Positions 52,499 through 61,926 are shown, counted from the first letter of the stretch. The stretch: 64,000 nucleotides of DNA from Lutimaribacter salitolerans (GCF_042677865.1 NZ_JBHUDD010000059.1:62001-126000), one strand, 5' to 3'. The notes: generated from the letters alone by a model not told the origin. Numbers and translations: made by a program.

Positions 52499-53382
52499 CC
52501 GAGAAACCGACACTGGGCTATATCGGCACCGGCCTGATGGGCGCGCCGATGGCGACACGGCTGATCGAGGCGGGCAATACCGTCACAGTCTGGAACCGTA
52601 CCGCAGCCAAGGCGCAACCGCTGGTCGATCGTGGCGCGAAGCTGGGTGACAGCCCGGCGGATGTGGCCGTGAAATCCGACATCGTGTTCATGTGCCTGAC
52701 CGACACCAAGGCCGTGCACGAGGCGGTGTTTGGCGAAAACGGCGTGGCGTCTGGCGCGCGCAAGGGCAGCGTGCTGGTCGATTTCTCGTCGATCCAGCCG
52801 GATGCCACGCGCGAGATGGCCAAACGTCTGAAGGCCGAAACCGGGATGGAGTGGATCGATGCGCCCGTGTCGGGCGGCGTGCCGGGGGCCGAGGCCGGCA
52901 CGCTGGCGATCATGGCGGGCGGGTCGCAAGACAGCTTTGACCGAGTGGAACCCAGCGTGATGCAGATGGCCGCGCGTTTTACCCTGATGGGGCCGGTCGG
53001 CGCGGGCCAGACGACCAAGCTGTGCAATCAGGTGATCGTCGGCTGCACCATGGCCGTTCTGGCCGAGGCGGCAAGGCTGGCCACCAACGCGGGTGTCGAT
53101 GCCGCGCGCCTGCCCGAGGCGCTGGCAGGGGGCTTTGCCGACAGCAAACCCCTGCAGCTTTTCGTGCCGCGCATGGTCAATGCGCAGCATGAACCGCCGC
53201 TTGGGCATGTCTATACGATGCTCAAGGATCTCGATTCCGTTTGCGATCTTGCGCGGTCCTGCACATCGCCGGTACCGTTCACCTCGCTGGCCGCAGAACA
53301 GTTCAGGCTGCTGACGGTTCGGGGCGGCGAGACGGCCGACGCGCTGGAGATATTCAAGCTGAGCGCGCCGACGAAATTTTAA
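52495..53382 (+). CDS. 3-hydroxyisobutyrate dehydrogenase-family reductase (GarR/GlxR-like)
   Basis: 295 residues. NAD(P) loop: LGYIGTGLMGAPMATRLIEAG. Substrate motif: DAPVSGGVPGAEAGTLAIMAGG. Catalytic Lys: GAGQTTKLCNQVIVG. Members reduce tartronate semialdehyde to glycerate or oxidise 3-hydroxy acids. The ATG at 52495 overlaps the dehydratase stop. With the Hyi-like isomerase nearby, a tartronate semialdehyde reductase is plausible, though other beta-hydroxyacids fit equally well. Confidence 0.82.
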   Translation: MTEKPTLGYIGTGLMGAPMATRLIEAGNTVTVWNRTAAKAQPLVDRGAKLGDSPADVAVKSDIVFMCLTDTKAVHEAVFGENGVASGARKGSVLVDFSSIQPDATREMAKRLKAETGMEWIDAPVSGGVPGAEAGTLAIMAGGSQDSFDRVEPSVMQMAARFTLMGPVGAGQTTKLCNQVIVGCTMAVLAEAARLATNAGVDAARLPEALAGGFADSKPLQLFVPRMVNAQHEPPLGHVYTMLKDLDSVCDLARSCTSPVPFTSLAAEQFRLLTVRGGETADALEIFKLSAPTKF

Positions 53383-53413
53383 GAAACGACAAGAAACCAA
53401 CACGGAGAGAATG

Positions 53414-54460
53414 ATGAAACACGTCAAGTCCCTGATACTGGCCACCGCCATCGGTGCGATCGGCCTGCCCGCCATGGCGCAGGATGCCACGACCCTGCGC
53501 GTCGGAAGCTGGCTGCCGCCGCATCACCTGATCGTCGCGGGCATCCTGAAACCCTGGGCCGCCGCCATCGAGGATGAAACCGGCGGATCGCTGAAGTTCG
53601 AAATCATGACCTCGCCCCTCGGCCCGCCTCCGGCGCAGTTCGACCTGCTGCTGGATCAGGCCTTCGACGTTGGGTACGGCGTCAGCGGTCACAATGCCGG
53701 GCGGTTCACCATGACGCAGGTGATGGACCTGCCGTTCATGTCGCCCGATCCCTGGGCCGGGTCGGCCGCAGCCTGGCAGACCTATGCCAAGTACGGGGCT
53801 GAATATGGCGAGCATGACGGCGCGCATGTGGTCGGGTTGTTCACCCACTCGAACCCCAACATCAACATGGCCAGTGGCCGTGTCGAAACCCTGTCGGACC
53901 TTGAAGGCAAGACCATCCGCGTCGGCGGCAACGTGACCGGGCGCATCATGTCCGAACTTGGTGCATCGCCGGTGCAGCTGCCCCCGACCGAGGCCCAGAC
54001 TGCGATGTCGCGCGGCGTGGCCGACGGGATTACCTTTCCGTCGGAATCCATCGACTTCTTCGGGATCACGCCTGTCATCACCTCGATCACGCGCATCCCT
54101 GGTGGCCTGTATACCGACACTTTCTGGGTGGCCTTCAACGAAGACAGCTGGAACGGCCTGACAGATGAGCAGCGCGCTGCGGTCGACAAGCATTCGGGTA
54201 TGGCCATCGCCCTGCTGGCCGGGTTTGCCTGGACCAACGGCGACACCTATGGCGAGACCAAGCTGAACGAGCAGGGGGTCGAGTTCCTGTCGCTGTCCGA
54301 AGAGGACGTGACAGCCGCGCGCGAAACCCTGTCGCCACTGGAGGCCGAATGGCTGGAACAGGCGTCGGACAAGGGTTTCGACGGCGAGGCGATCCTGGCC
54401 TATGCCCGCGACATGGTTCAGCATTACCGCGCCGACAAGGTCGTGAACGTCGCGCAATAA
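53414..54460 (+). CDS. dctP: TRAP transporter substrate-binding protein DctP (second system)
   Basis: 348 residues with a signal peptide (about 1-22, IGLPAMAQ). DctP features are TLRVGSWLPPHHLIVAGIL, MDLPFMSPDPWAGSAAAW and LSDLEGKTIRVGGNVTG with the ligand arginine, then GVADGITFPSESID. Two ATGs occur (53411 and 53414); the second has better spacing to GGAG. It is clearly different in sequence from the tetronate-operon DctP, so the ligand is likely different. A hairpin follows before dctQ. Confidence 0.88.
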   Translation: MKHVKSLILATAIGAIGLPAMAQDATTLRVGSWLPPHHLIVAGILKPWAAAIEDETGGSLKFEIMTSPLGPPPAQFDLLLDQAFDVGYGVSGHNAGRFTMTQVMDLPFMSPDPWAGSAAAWQTYAKYGAEYGEHDGAHVVGLFTHSNPNINMASGRVETLSDLEGKTIRVGGNVTGRIMSELGASPVQLPPTEAQTAMSRGVADGITFPSESIDFFGITPVITSITRIPGGLYTDTFWVAFNEDSWNGLTDEQRAAVDKHSGMAIALLAGFAWTNGDTYGETKLNEQGVEFLSLSEEDVTAARETLSPLEAEWLEQASDKGFDGEAILAYARDMVQHYRADKVVNVAQ

Positions 54461-54468
54461 CACCGGGT

Positions 54469-54491
54469 GGCACCGCGCAAGACGCGGTGCC
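54469..54491 (+). repeat. Hairpin between dctP and dctQ (second TRAP system)
   Basis: GGCACCGCG (54469-54477) pairs perfectly with CGCGGTGCC (54483-54491) around five bases, with no T-run. It occupies the same position as the true terminator in the first TRAP operon and probably gives uneven expression of binding protein and permeases by 3'-end protection. Confidence 0.55.
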
Positions 54492-54512
54492 GCACCCCGC
54501 CAAGGAGCCGTG

Positions 54513-55025
54513 ATGCGCACCCTTCTGTCCCTTTTCGACCGGTTTTGCCTTGCGCTGGCGTGGGCCTCTGGCCTGATCGCCGCCTTCGTGATGACGGTGA
54601 CATTCGTCGGCGTCGTCATGCGCTATCTGTTTCGCAAGCCGATCATGGGCGGGTTCGAGATGATCGAGATCGGCATGGGCCTGATCGTGTTCACTGCGCT
54701 GCCCTTCATGGTGCGTCAGAACGGCAATATCAGCGTGTCGATCGTGTCGGACCTGTTTCCGCCGCTCTTGTCACGCCTGACCCGGTTTGCCGGTCAGATG
54801 GTGGGCGCTGTGCTGATGGGATTCATCGCATGGCGCGTCTGGCTGCAGGGCGAACGATTGATGCGATACAACGAGGTGACAATGGAATTGCGTGTCCCAA
54901 AGGGGCTTGTCGCGCAGGGCATGTCGGTGCTTCTGGTGGTGGCGGCGCTGGCCTTTGCCATCTGCGCAATCGAGGCATTGCTGCGGTCTGACCGGGCTGC
55001 ACAGGCGCGGGCAGGGCGGCTCTGA
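54513..55025 (+). CDS. dctQ: TRAP transporter small permease DctQ (second system)
   Basis: 170 residues with four membrane segments (about 15-37, 48-66, 88-107 and 127-150). RYLFRKPIMGGFEMIEIGMG is the family stretch after segment 1. The start is the ATG at 54513, five bases from AGGAG; a GTG at 54510 is too close. It overlaps the dctM start (TGATG). Confidence 0.88.
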   Translation: MRTLLSLFDRFCLALAWASGLIAAFVMTVTFVGVVMRYLFRKPIMGGFEMIEIGMGLIVFTALPFMVRQNGNISVSIVSDLFPPLLSRLTRFAGQMVGAVLMGFIAWRVWLQGERLMRYNEVTMELRVPKGLVAQGMSVLLVVAALAFAICAIEALLRSDRAAQARAGRL

Positions 55026-56326
55026 TGGGAATCTGGGAAATTGCCGCGATCAGCTTTGGCGGCGTCTTCGCCCTGATGATCACCGGGATGCCGATCGCGC
55101 TGGCGATGCTGCTGATCGGCCTTGGTGGTATCTGGATCACCATTTCGGAACGCACCGCGATGGGCATGATCGGGCAGTTGCCGATCAACGCCACCATGTC
55201 CTATGAACTGTCGGTCCTGCCGATGTTCATCCTGATGGGTGTCTTTGTCACCCGCGCACGCATGTCCGAGGATCTGTATCGCCTGTGCCACGGCTTTGTC
55301 GGGCATCTGCGCGGCGGGCTGGCAGCGGCGACGATCCTGGCCTGCGGCGGGTTTTCCGCGCTCAGCGGCTCATCGCTGGCCACGGCGGCCACGATGGCCA
55401 AGGTCGCGGTGCCCGAGATGCGCCGCTATGGCTATGCCGACGGGTTTGCCGCAGCGGCCGTTGCCTCGGGCGGGACGCTGGGCATCCTGATCCCGCCGTC
55501 GGTGATCCTGGTGCTGTATGGCATCGCCACCGGCACCGATATCGGATCGCTGTTCATCGCGGGCATCCTGCCCGGCATCCTGGCCATCGTCCTGTATCTT
55601 GTGGCCATCCGCATCGCCGCGCAGATCGACCCGGCCTGCGCGCCTGCCGCCCCCCGGCAGGACTGGGCCGAGCGCCTGCACAACCTGCGCAGCGTCGGGC
55701 CGATCCTGCTGCTGTTCATCGGCATCATCGGCGGGCTGTATCAGGGCGTGTTCACCCCGACCGAGGCGGGCGGCGTTGGTGCCACCGGCGCGCTGGCCTT
55801 TGCCCTGTGGCGGCGGGCGATGACCTTTCGGGTCTTCATCGACTCGCTGATCGAGACGGTGACGACCACCGCCAGCCTGTTTCTGGTGCTGATCGGGGCG
55901 CTGGTGTTTTCCAATTTCATGAACCTTGTCGGCCTGCCGTCGGCCCTGTCGGATCTGATCACCCAGCTTGGGCTGAGCCCGATGGCGGTGATCTTCGTGA
56001 TCCTGGCGATCTACCTTGTGCTGGGCATGTTCATGGAAAGCCTGTCGATGATCCTGCTGACGATCCCGATCTTCTTTCCCATCGTCACCGAACTTGGGTT
56101 CGATCCGGTCTGGTTCGGCATCTTTGCGGTGATGGTCACCGAACTGTCGCTGATCACGCCGCCCGTGGGGCTGAACCTGTTCGTGATCAAGTCGGTGATC
56201 GACGATCTGTCGATGGGGGCGGTGTATCGCGGGATCGTGCCGTTCGTTCTGGCCGATATCGTGCGGATCGCCATCATCATCGCGGTGCCCTGGATCGTCA
56301 CCGTGCTGCCGACGATGGCGCAATAG
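55025..56326 (+). CDS. dctM: TRAP transporter large permease DctM (second system)
   Basis: 433 residues with about twelve membrane segments. Family motifs are LPMFILMGVFVTRARMSEDL, SGSSLATAATMAKVAVPEM, GILIPPSVILVLYGI and ITPPVGLNLFVIKS. It forms the importer with the preceding DctQ and DctP. It ends eight bases before the MarR regulator gene. Confidence 0.92.
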   Translation: MGIWEIAAISFGGVFALMITGMPIALAMLLIGLGGIWITISERTAMGMIGQLPINATMSYELSVLPMFILMGVFVTRARMSEDLYRLCHGFVGHLRGGLAAATILACGGFSALSGSSLATAATMAKVAVPEMRRYGYADGFAAAAVASGGTLGILIPPSVILVLYGIATGTDIGSLFIAGILPGILAIVLYLVAIRIAAQIDPACAPAAPRQDWAERLHNLRSVGPILLLFIGIIGGLYQGVFTPTEAGGVGATGALAFALWRRAMTFRVFIDSLIETVTTTASLFLVLIGALVFSNFMNLVGLPSALSDLITQLGLSPMAVIFVILAIYLVLGMFMESLSMILLTIPIFFPIVTELGFDPVWFGIFAVMVTELSLITPPVGLNLFVIKSVIDDLSMGAVYRGIVPFVLADIVRIAIIIAVPWIVTVLPTMAQ

Positions 56327-56334
56327 GGGGCATC

Positions 56335-56841
56335 ATGCCGGAACCAAGCCTGCGCATACTGTCCTATGATGACCAGAGCCCGCCAGAGTTCGACAAGCTG
56401 GATCATGGCGTCCTGCAGGACTTCATCGGCATGTACCTGCGCGTCGCCTACGAGGTCGCGTATGACGATTTCCGCACCCGTCTGGGCGACGAGGCGTTGA
56501 AGCCGGGCTATTTCACCATCCTGACGCTGATCGTGCTGAACCCGCGCATCACGCAGACCCAGATCGGGCAGGCCTCGCAGCGCGACAAGTCCAACGTCAC
56601 CAACGCCCTGCGCTGGATGGAGGACAACGGCCTGATCCTGCGCCACATGTCGCGCCGCGACCGCCGCACGCATATGTGCGTGGCCACACAGGCCGGCATC
56701 GACATGCAGGCGCGCATGCAGGCCAAGGCCGCCGGCCATCTTGAGGCGCTGGACACTGCCATCGGGCCAAAGCGCCGGGCGGAATTTGTCAGGACGCTCA
56801 AGGATCTGATTGCCGCCCTGGAAGGCGATAGCAGCGCCTAG
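56335..56841 (+). CDS. MarR-family transcriptional regulator
   Basis: 168 residues. The winged helix-turn-helix is visible: KPGYFTILTLIVLNPRITQT, IGQASQRDKSNVTNALRWME and the wing RHMSRRDRRTHMCVATQAG. The N- and C-terminal helices for dimerisation are present. It begins eight bases after dctM and is probably cotranscribed with it, so it likely regulates the dehydratase-reductase-TRAP operon. MarR proteins often respond to aromatic or small acidic ligands; the ligand here is unknown. Confidence 0.87.
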   Translation: MPEPSLRILSYDDQSPPEFDKLDHGVLQDFIGMYLRVAYEVAYDDFRTRLGDEALKPGYFTILTLIVLNPRITQTQIGQASQRDKSNVTNALRWMEDNGLILRHMSRRDRRTHMCVATQAGIDMQARMQAKAAGHLEALDTAIGPKRRAEFVRTLKDLIAALEGDSSA

Positions 56842-56910
56842 CGCCCGCCGATACACCGCAAAACGGGTTTTTCACCGTGCGCGTGTGTGGGCGTGTGCTA
56901 TTTCTCTGAT

Positions 56911-59424
56911 ATGGACATCGTACTTGTAACCACCGTCATTTCCGCGTTTTTCCTTGTCATCGGCGTGGCCGAGCCGCTGGCCGAGCGATTGCGCCTGCCC
57001 TACAGCGTGATCCTTGCCATGCTTGGTGTGCTGATCGCGGTCACGGCGACGTTTTTCCTGCGCACCACCCTGACCGATGCGCTGAATCCCGTGGCCGAGG
57101 CGATCCTGGGCTTTCCGATCCGGTCAAACGTCTTTCTATACGTGTTTCTGCCGACGCTGCTGTTTCAGGCGACGCTCGACATGAACCTGCGCCGGATGCT
57201 GGACGACTGGGTGCCGATCCTGATGCTGGCGGTCGTGGCGGTTGTGGTGGCGACGTTCAGCGTCGGATACGCGCTGTCCTGGGCCAGTGCGCTGCCGCTG
57301 GCGGCCTGTCTGCTGATCGGGGCCATCGTATCCACCACGGACCCGTCGGCGGTGGTGTCGATCTTTCGCTCGATCTCGGCACCGCGCAGGCTGGCGCGGA
57401 TCATCGAGGGCGAAAGCCTGCTGAACGATGCCGCCGCCATCGCGCTGTTCGGCCTGTTCATGGGGTTCGTGATGCTGGGCGTGCCCGACCCCAGCCTTGG
57501 CGATGCGCTGACCCGGTTTCCGGTGCTGATCGCGGGGGGTGCCCTGACGGGTTGGGTGGCGGCGCGGGTGGCGGTCTGGATCATGGCGCTGTTCAACCGC
57601 TTTGAACTGGCGCAAGTGTCGATCTCGATCGCCTTGCCCTATCTGGCCTATATCGGTGCGGAACAAAGCATCGGGGCCTCGGGGGTGATCGCGGTGGTCG
57701 CGGCGGGGCTGACCCTGAACCTGACCGGGCCGGGCCGCTTGCCGCCGCAGACCTGGGCCTATCTGCGCGAGGTCTGGAAGCTGCTGGCACATTGGGCGGG
57801 GGCGCTGATCTTCATCCTTGCGGCCCTCCTGATCCCGCGCCTGCTGGAAGAGGTCCGGTTGGGCGACTTCGTTCTGATCGGGGTCGTGATCGTAGCCGCC
57901 ATCGCGGCGCGGGTGGTGATCCTGTTCGGGCTTTTGCCCCTGCTGACCCTGATGCGCCTGTCGCCGGCGGTGGAACGGCCCTATCGCGTCGCGATCCTGT
58001 GGGGCGGGCTGCGCGGCGCGGTCACGCTGGCGCTGGCGCTGGCCGTCACCGAAAGCCTGCGGGTGCCGGTCGAGGTCAAGCGCGTGGTCGGCATTCTGGC
58101 CACCGGCTTTACCCTGTTCACGCTGATCGTGCAGGGCACGACCCTGCGGTCCGTCATCGGCTGGCTGGGCCTTGACCGCCTGTCGCCCATCGATCAGGCG
58201 CTGTCGCGGCAGGTCGTGGCCGTGGCCCTGCAAACCGTTCGCGCGGATGTGGCGCGCACCACCGAGAATTACGAGCTGACCCACGACATCGTGCGATCCG
58301 AGGCCAAACGCTTTGGCGACAAGCTGGAAAAGGCGGTGAAAGCAGCCGAGGACAGCGCCGATATCCTGGATCGCGACCGCATCACGCTGGGCCTGATCGC
58401 GCTGGCCGGGCACGAGCGCGACACGATTCTGGCGCGGGTGCGCGAACGCACGATCTCGGCGCGCATGGCAGATCAGGTGCTGTCGGATGCCGACCGGCTG
58501 ATCGAAAGCGCGCGCTCCGGCGGGCGCAGTGGCTACCAGCGGGCCGCCCGGCAAAGCGTCGCCTATGGCCGTCTCTTCCGGGCTGTTGTCATCCTCAACA
58601 ACAGGCTGGGTCTGTCCAGACCCTTGGCGCGGATGACCGCGGACCGGTTCGAACGCCTGTTGTCCCAACGCCTGATCCTGCGCGATCTTGGCGTGTTCAT
58701 CGATGGGCGCATCCGCCGCATCCACGGCAGACGGGTGGCCGATCTGCTGACCGAGCTTCTGTCGCGCCGGGTCGAGATGGTGGAAACCGCGCTGGAAGGG
58801 TTGCGCCTGCAATACCCCGGTTATGCCGAGGTGCTGGAGCGTCGTTTCATCCGACGCACAGCGCTGCGGCTGGAAGAACGCGAATACATGGCCATGCGCG
58901 AGGACGGGTTGATCGGGGCCGAGGTCCATGCCTCGCTGATGCGCGATCTTGGCGCCCGCCGGGCCGCCGCTGACCAGCGTCCACGTCTTGATATCGCACC
59001 GCAGCGCACCGTTCTGGTGCGGCAGCTTCCGCTGTTCGCCGACCTGGACGATGCCGCGCTGAAACGGTTGGGCCGCGCGTTTCAGACCCGCTATGCCAAT
59101 GCGGGCGATATCCTTATCCAGAAGGACAGCGCGGCCAAGCGCGTGTTTTTCATCGCCTCGGGTGCGGTCGAGGTGCAAAGCGCTGGCCAGACCTGGCGTC
59201 TGGGCAGGGGCGAGATGTTCGGTCAGATGGCGATCCTGATGCAGACGCCGCGCCGGGCCGAGGTTCGGGCAATCTCTCCGTCCACGCTGCTGGTGCTGGA
59301 GGAAGACAGGTTCCGGCGTCTGCTGAGGCGGAGCGAGGCGTTGCAGCAGGCCGTCCGCGCCAGTGCAGAAAAGCGCGGGATCGAACCCGAGGCCCTGCTG
59401 TCTGGCACGCGCGATCCGGCGTGA
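56911..59424 (+). CDS. Cation/proton antiporter (CPA1/NhaP-type) with C-terminal cyclic-nucleotide-binding domain
   Basis: 837 residues. Residues 1-410 have about twelve membrane segments with CPA1 motifs: FLPTLLFQATLDMNLRRM, STTDPSAVVSIFRS and the ion-binding GESLLNDAAAIALF, then GGLRGAVTLALALAV. A long charged helical region follows (about 430-690). The last 140 residues are a cNMP-binding fold (LPLFADLDDAALKRLGRAFQ, GDILIQKDSAAKRVFFIASG, GEMFGQMAIL). The layout is that of plant SOS1-like Na+/H+ antiporters. It probably exports Na+ in salt stress, gated by a nucleotide or by the fold alone. The start is the ATG at 56911. Confidence 0.85.
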   Translation: MDIVLVTTVISAFFLVIGVAEPLAERLRLPYSVILAMLGVLIAVTATFFLRTTLTDALNPVAEAILGFPIRSNVFLYVFLPTLLFQATLDMNLRRMLDDWVPILMLAVVAVVVATFSVGYALSWASALPLAACLLIGAIVSTTDPSAVVSIFRSISAPRRLARIIEGESLLNDAAAIALFGLFMGFVMLGVPDPSLGDALTRFPVLIAGGALTGWVAARVAVWIMALFNRFELAQVSISIALPYLAYIGAEQSIGASGVIAVVAAGLTLNLTGPGRLPPQTWAYLREVWKLLAHWAGALIFILAALLIPRLLEEVRLGDFVLIGVVIVAAIAARVVILFGLLPLLTLMRLSPAVERPYRVAILWGGLRGAVTLALALAVTESLRVPVEVKRVVGILATGFTLFTLIVQGTTLRSVIGWLGLDRLSPIDQALSRQVVAVALQTVRADVARTTENYELTHDIVRSEAKRFGDKLEKAVKAAEDSADILDRDRITLGLIALAGHERDTILARVRERTISARMADQVLSDADRLIESARSGGRSGYQRAARQSVAYGRLFRAVVILNNRLGLSRPLARMTADRFERLLSQRLILRDLGVFIDGRIRRIHGRRVADLLTELLSRRVEMVETALEGLRLQYPGYAEVLERRFIRRTALRLEEREYMAMREDGLIGAEVHASLMRDLGARRAAADQRPRLDIAPQRTVLVRQLPLFADLDDAALKRLGRAFQTRYANAGDILIQKDSAAKRVFFIASGAVEVQSAGQTWRLGRGEMFGQMAILMQTPRRAEVRAISPSTLLVLEEDRFRRLLRRSEALQQAVRASAEKRGIEPEALLSGTRDPA

Positions 59425-59580
59425 TCCCTTGTGCATCGGCCCGGCACCGCGCGGGGGCCGGCACGCGACACCATATCGTTTGAGATTGCGCGCCCGTGAA
59501 TTACCTCGCCCTGACGAGGGCTGAGCACAGGGCGGCCCAAGCGGTCGCGCCCGGTGCGCAGTGACGAGGGAGACGCCGCG

Positions 59581-60294
59581 ATGCGCAACGATCTGACGAT
59601 CTATGACACGATGGCCGACCATTGGTGGTCGGACGACATCCGCTGGGTGAGAACCTTGAAGAACCTCGTGCCGGGGCGGCTGGGTTGGATGGACCGGCAG
59701 ATCGACTGGCATGGCAAGGCGGTGCTGGATCTCGGCTGCGCAGGCGGCTTCATGGCCGAGGCACTGGATGATCGCGGCGCCCGCGTCATCGGCATAGACC
59801 CGGCAAAGGATGCGATTGCAGCGGCCCGCAATCATGCAGCGCAGACGGGGCGCGCCATCACCTATGATGTCGGCGTGGGCGAGGATTTGCCCTATGACGC
59901 CAGCCAGTTCGATGCCGTCATCTGTGTCGATGTGCTGGAGCATGTCAGCGACCTGACGCAGGTTCTGGCCCAGGTCGCCCGCGTGCTGCGCCCCGGCGGG
60001 CTGTTCCTGTTCGACACGATCAACCGCAATCCGCTGGCGCGGCTGGCGACGATCACCGTGGCCGAAGACCTGCTGCGCCTTTTGCCGCGCGGCACGCATG
60101 ATCCGGCCCTGTTCATCACCCCGTCCGAATTGCGCGCCGCGCTGACCGATGCGGGGCTGGTGCCCGGCCCGTTCACCGGGCTTGGCCCGCGCGCGCTGAA
60201 CCGGCGCGGCGATCTGACCTTCGGGCGGCTGCCGCTGAAGACCGTGCTGTACATGGGGACCGCCCGCAAACCCGCAATTGAAGCAGCGGCTTGA
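59581..60294 (+). CDS. UbiG-like class I methyltransferase
   Basis: 237 residues. SAM-binding motif I is VLDLGCAGGFMAEAL, with the acidic residue in VIGIDPAKDAI, then ICVDVLEHVSDL and RVLRPGGLFLFDTINR. The N-terminal YDTMADHWWSDDIRWVRTL resembles the UbiG start. UbiG performs both O-methylations in ubiquinone biosynthesis. The N-terminus differs from the standard alphaproteobacterial UbiG, so a paralogue with another substrate is possible. The start is the ATG at 59581 after GAGGGAGA; nine extra in-frame residues upstream are unlikely. Confidence 0.72.
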   Translation: MRNDLTIYDTMADHWWSDDIRWVRTLKNLVPGRLGWMDRQIDWHGKAVLDLGCAGGFMAEALDDRGARVIGIDPAKDAIAAARNHAAQTGRAITYDVGVGEDLPYDASQFDAVICVDVLEHVSDLTQVLAQVARVLRPGGLFLFDTINRNPLARLATITVAEDLLRLLPRGTHDPALFITPSELRAALTDAGLVPGPFTGLGPRALNRRGDLTFGRLPLKTVLYMGTARKPAIEAAA

Positions 60295-60341
60295 TGCTGG
60301 CCCTGCGCAACACCGCCGCACTCAACGAACGAGGTGCCTGC

Positions 60342-60815
60342 ATGACCGACCTGCCGCCCGAGAACGTACAGTCCTACCCGCGCCCGCCCGCGCTGGAGCC
60401 GGTGCCGCAGCGCATCACCATACGGCTTGGCGGCGATCTGGTGGCCGAAACGACGCGCGCCTTGCGTGTTCTGGAAACCCATCATGCGCCCACCTACTAC
60501 CTGCCGCCCGAGGACGTGCGCGCCATCCTGCGCCCTGCACAGGGCCGCAGTTTCTGCGAATGGAAAGGCGTGGCACGGTACTTTGACGTGGTTCTTGGCG
60601 ACGCCACGGCCCCGCGCGCCGCATGGAGTTATGACCGGCCCACCGCGCGGTTTGCGCCGCTGGCGGGGTATCTGGCATTCTACGCCGGGCAGATGGAGGC
60701 GATATGGGTCGGCGAGGCCCGCGTCATCCCGCAGCCGGGCGATTTCTATGGTGGCTGGGTCACCCCGAACCTTGAAGGGCGCATCAAGGGTGCGCCGGGA
60801 ACACGGCACTGGTAA
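60342..60815 (+). CDS. DUF427 domain protein
   Basis: 157 residues. It has the DUF427 pattern: THHAPTYYLPPEDVRAIL, RSFCEWKGVARYFDVVLGD, AWSYDRPTARFAPLAGYLAF and EARVIPQPGDFYGGW. It is a small soluble beta-rich protein; the family function is not established. The start is the ATG at 60342 (MTDLPPENVQSYPRP). It lies 47 bases after the UbiG-like gene and may be cotranscribed. Confidence 0.84.
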   Translation: MTDLPPENVQSYPRPPALEPVPQRITIRLGGDLVAETTRALRVLETHHAPTYYLPPEDVRAILRPAQGRSFCEWKGVARYFDVVLGDATAPRAAWSYDRPTARFAPLAGYLAFYAGQMEAIWVGEARVIPQPGDFYGGWVTPNLEGRIKGAPGTRHW

Positions 60816-60903
60816 GGGTATGCTGTCAGGTTTCCCTCTGTCACGGAACCGACAAGAACCCCCGTTACACCGCACCGATACTTGCGAAAGGCCCTGCCAG
60901 CCG

Positions 60904-61926
60904 ATGTCCATCACCCTGCGCGACCTTCAGAAATCCTTTGCCGGCAAGCCCGCCGTGGACGGGATCACGATCGAGATCGGCAAGGGCGAGTTCTTTGCCA
61001 TCGTCGGCGCGTCGGGCTGCGGAAAATCGACGCTGCTGCGCCTGATCGCAGGGCTTGAGGCGGCGGATGCGGGCGAGGTGCGGCTTGGCGACAGGGCGGT
61101 GGCCGGTCCCGGCCTGCACCTGCCGCCCGAACAGCGCGGGGTGGGCTTTGTGTTCCAGTCCTATGCGCTGTGGCCGCATCTGGACGTGCGCGGCAACGTG
61201 GCCTTTCCAGCCGAGGCGGCAGGGCTTGGCCGGGCCGAGGCCGCGCGCCGGGCAGACCGGAACCTGGCCACCGTGGCGCTGGACGGCTTTGCAACGCGCA
61301 AGCCGTCCGAGCTGTCGGGTGGGCAGCGGCAGCGCGTGGCGCTGGCGCGCTGTCTGGCGCAGGACGCCGACATCATCCTGATGGACGAGCCGCTGGCCAA
61401 TCTGGACCCGCATCTGCGCGCCACGATGGAGGAAGAGCTGGTGGGCTTTCACCGCGCCTCGGGGGCCACGACGGTCTACATCACCCATGACCAGCGCGAG
61501 GCGATGGCAGTGGCCGACCGCATGGCCGTGATGGCGGCGGGTCGGTTCCTGCAAGTGGGCACGCCTGCGGAAATCTACGCGCGCCCCGCCTCGGCGGAGG
61601 TGGCGCGGTTCATCGGGCAAGGGGCGGTTCTGCCGGTGAAGATTGCAGACGGTCAAGCCACGCTGGCCGGGCATCCGGTGGCCCTGCGCGGCATGGGCGG
61701 CGCCAGCGGCGCGCGGCAGGCGTTGTTCCGCCCCGCCGATCTGGCGGTGTCGGACGAGGGTCTGGACGGGCGGGTGACAGCCGCGCTCTATCGTGGTGGC
61801 CAGTGGGAGGCGAAGGTCAAGGTTGCAGGCCTGCCGCAGCCCTTTGCCGTGCATCTGCCCCATCCGGTGCGTGAGGGGGATCGCATGGGCCTGCGGCTTC
61901 TTGGCGGGTGGTTGCTGCCGCAGTGA
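60904..61926 (+). CDS. Iron(III)/spermidine-type ABC transporter ATP-binding protein (FbpC-like)
   Basis: 340 residues. Complete ABC set: GASGCGKST, FVFQSYALWPHLDV, LSGGQRQRVALARCLA, IILMDEPLANLDP and YITHDQREAMAVAD. The C-terminal TOBE-like domain (about 240-340) includes RPADLAVSDEGLDG. FQSYALWPHLDV with W-P-H is usual in FbpC-type ATPases. It converges on the permease gene, with stops four bases apart, so it is on a separate transcript from its probable partner. The start is the ATG at 60904. Confidence 0.86.
   Translation: MSITLRDLQKSFAGKPAVDGITIEIGKGEFFAIVGASGCGKSTLLRLIAGLEAADAGEVRLGDRAVAGPGLHLPPEQRGVGFVFQSYALWPHLDVRGNVAFPAEAAGLGRAEAARRADRNLATVALDGFATRKPSELSGGQRQRVALARCLAQDADIILMDEPLANLDPHLRATMEEELVGFHRASGATTVYITHDQREAMAVADRMAVMAAGRFLQVGTPAEIYARPASAEVARFIGQGAVLPVKIADGQATLAGHPVALRGMGGASGARQALFRPADLAVSDEGLDGRVTAALYRGGQWEAKVKVAGLPQPFAVHLPHPVREGDRMGLRLLGGWLLPQ

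Noticed and set aside
57136..60321. A 1061-codon minus-strand open frame opposite the antiporter and methyltransferase genes
   Set aside because: It mirrors real plus-strand genes in GC-rich DNA, its translation is rich in Arg, Gln, His and Pro without domains, and it spans a gene boundary. The same applies to long antisense frames at 7882-10137, 30243-32486, 38481-40991, 40991-43213 and 50633-52558.
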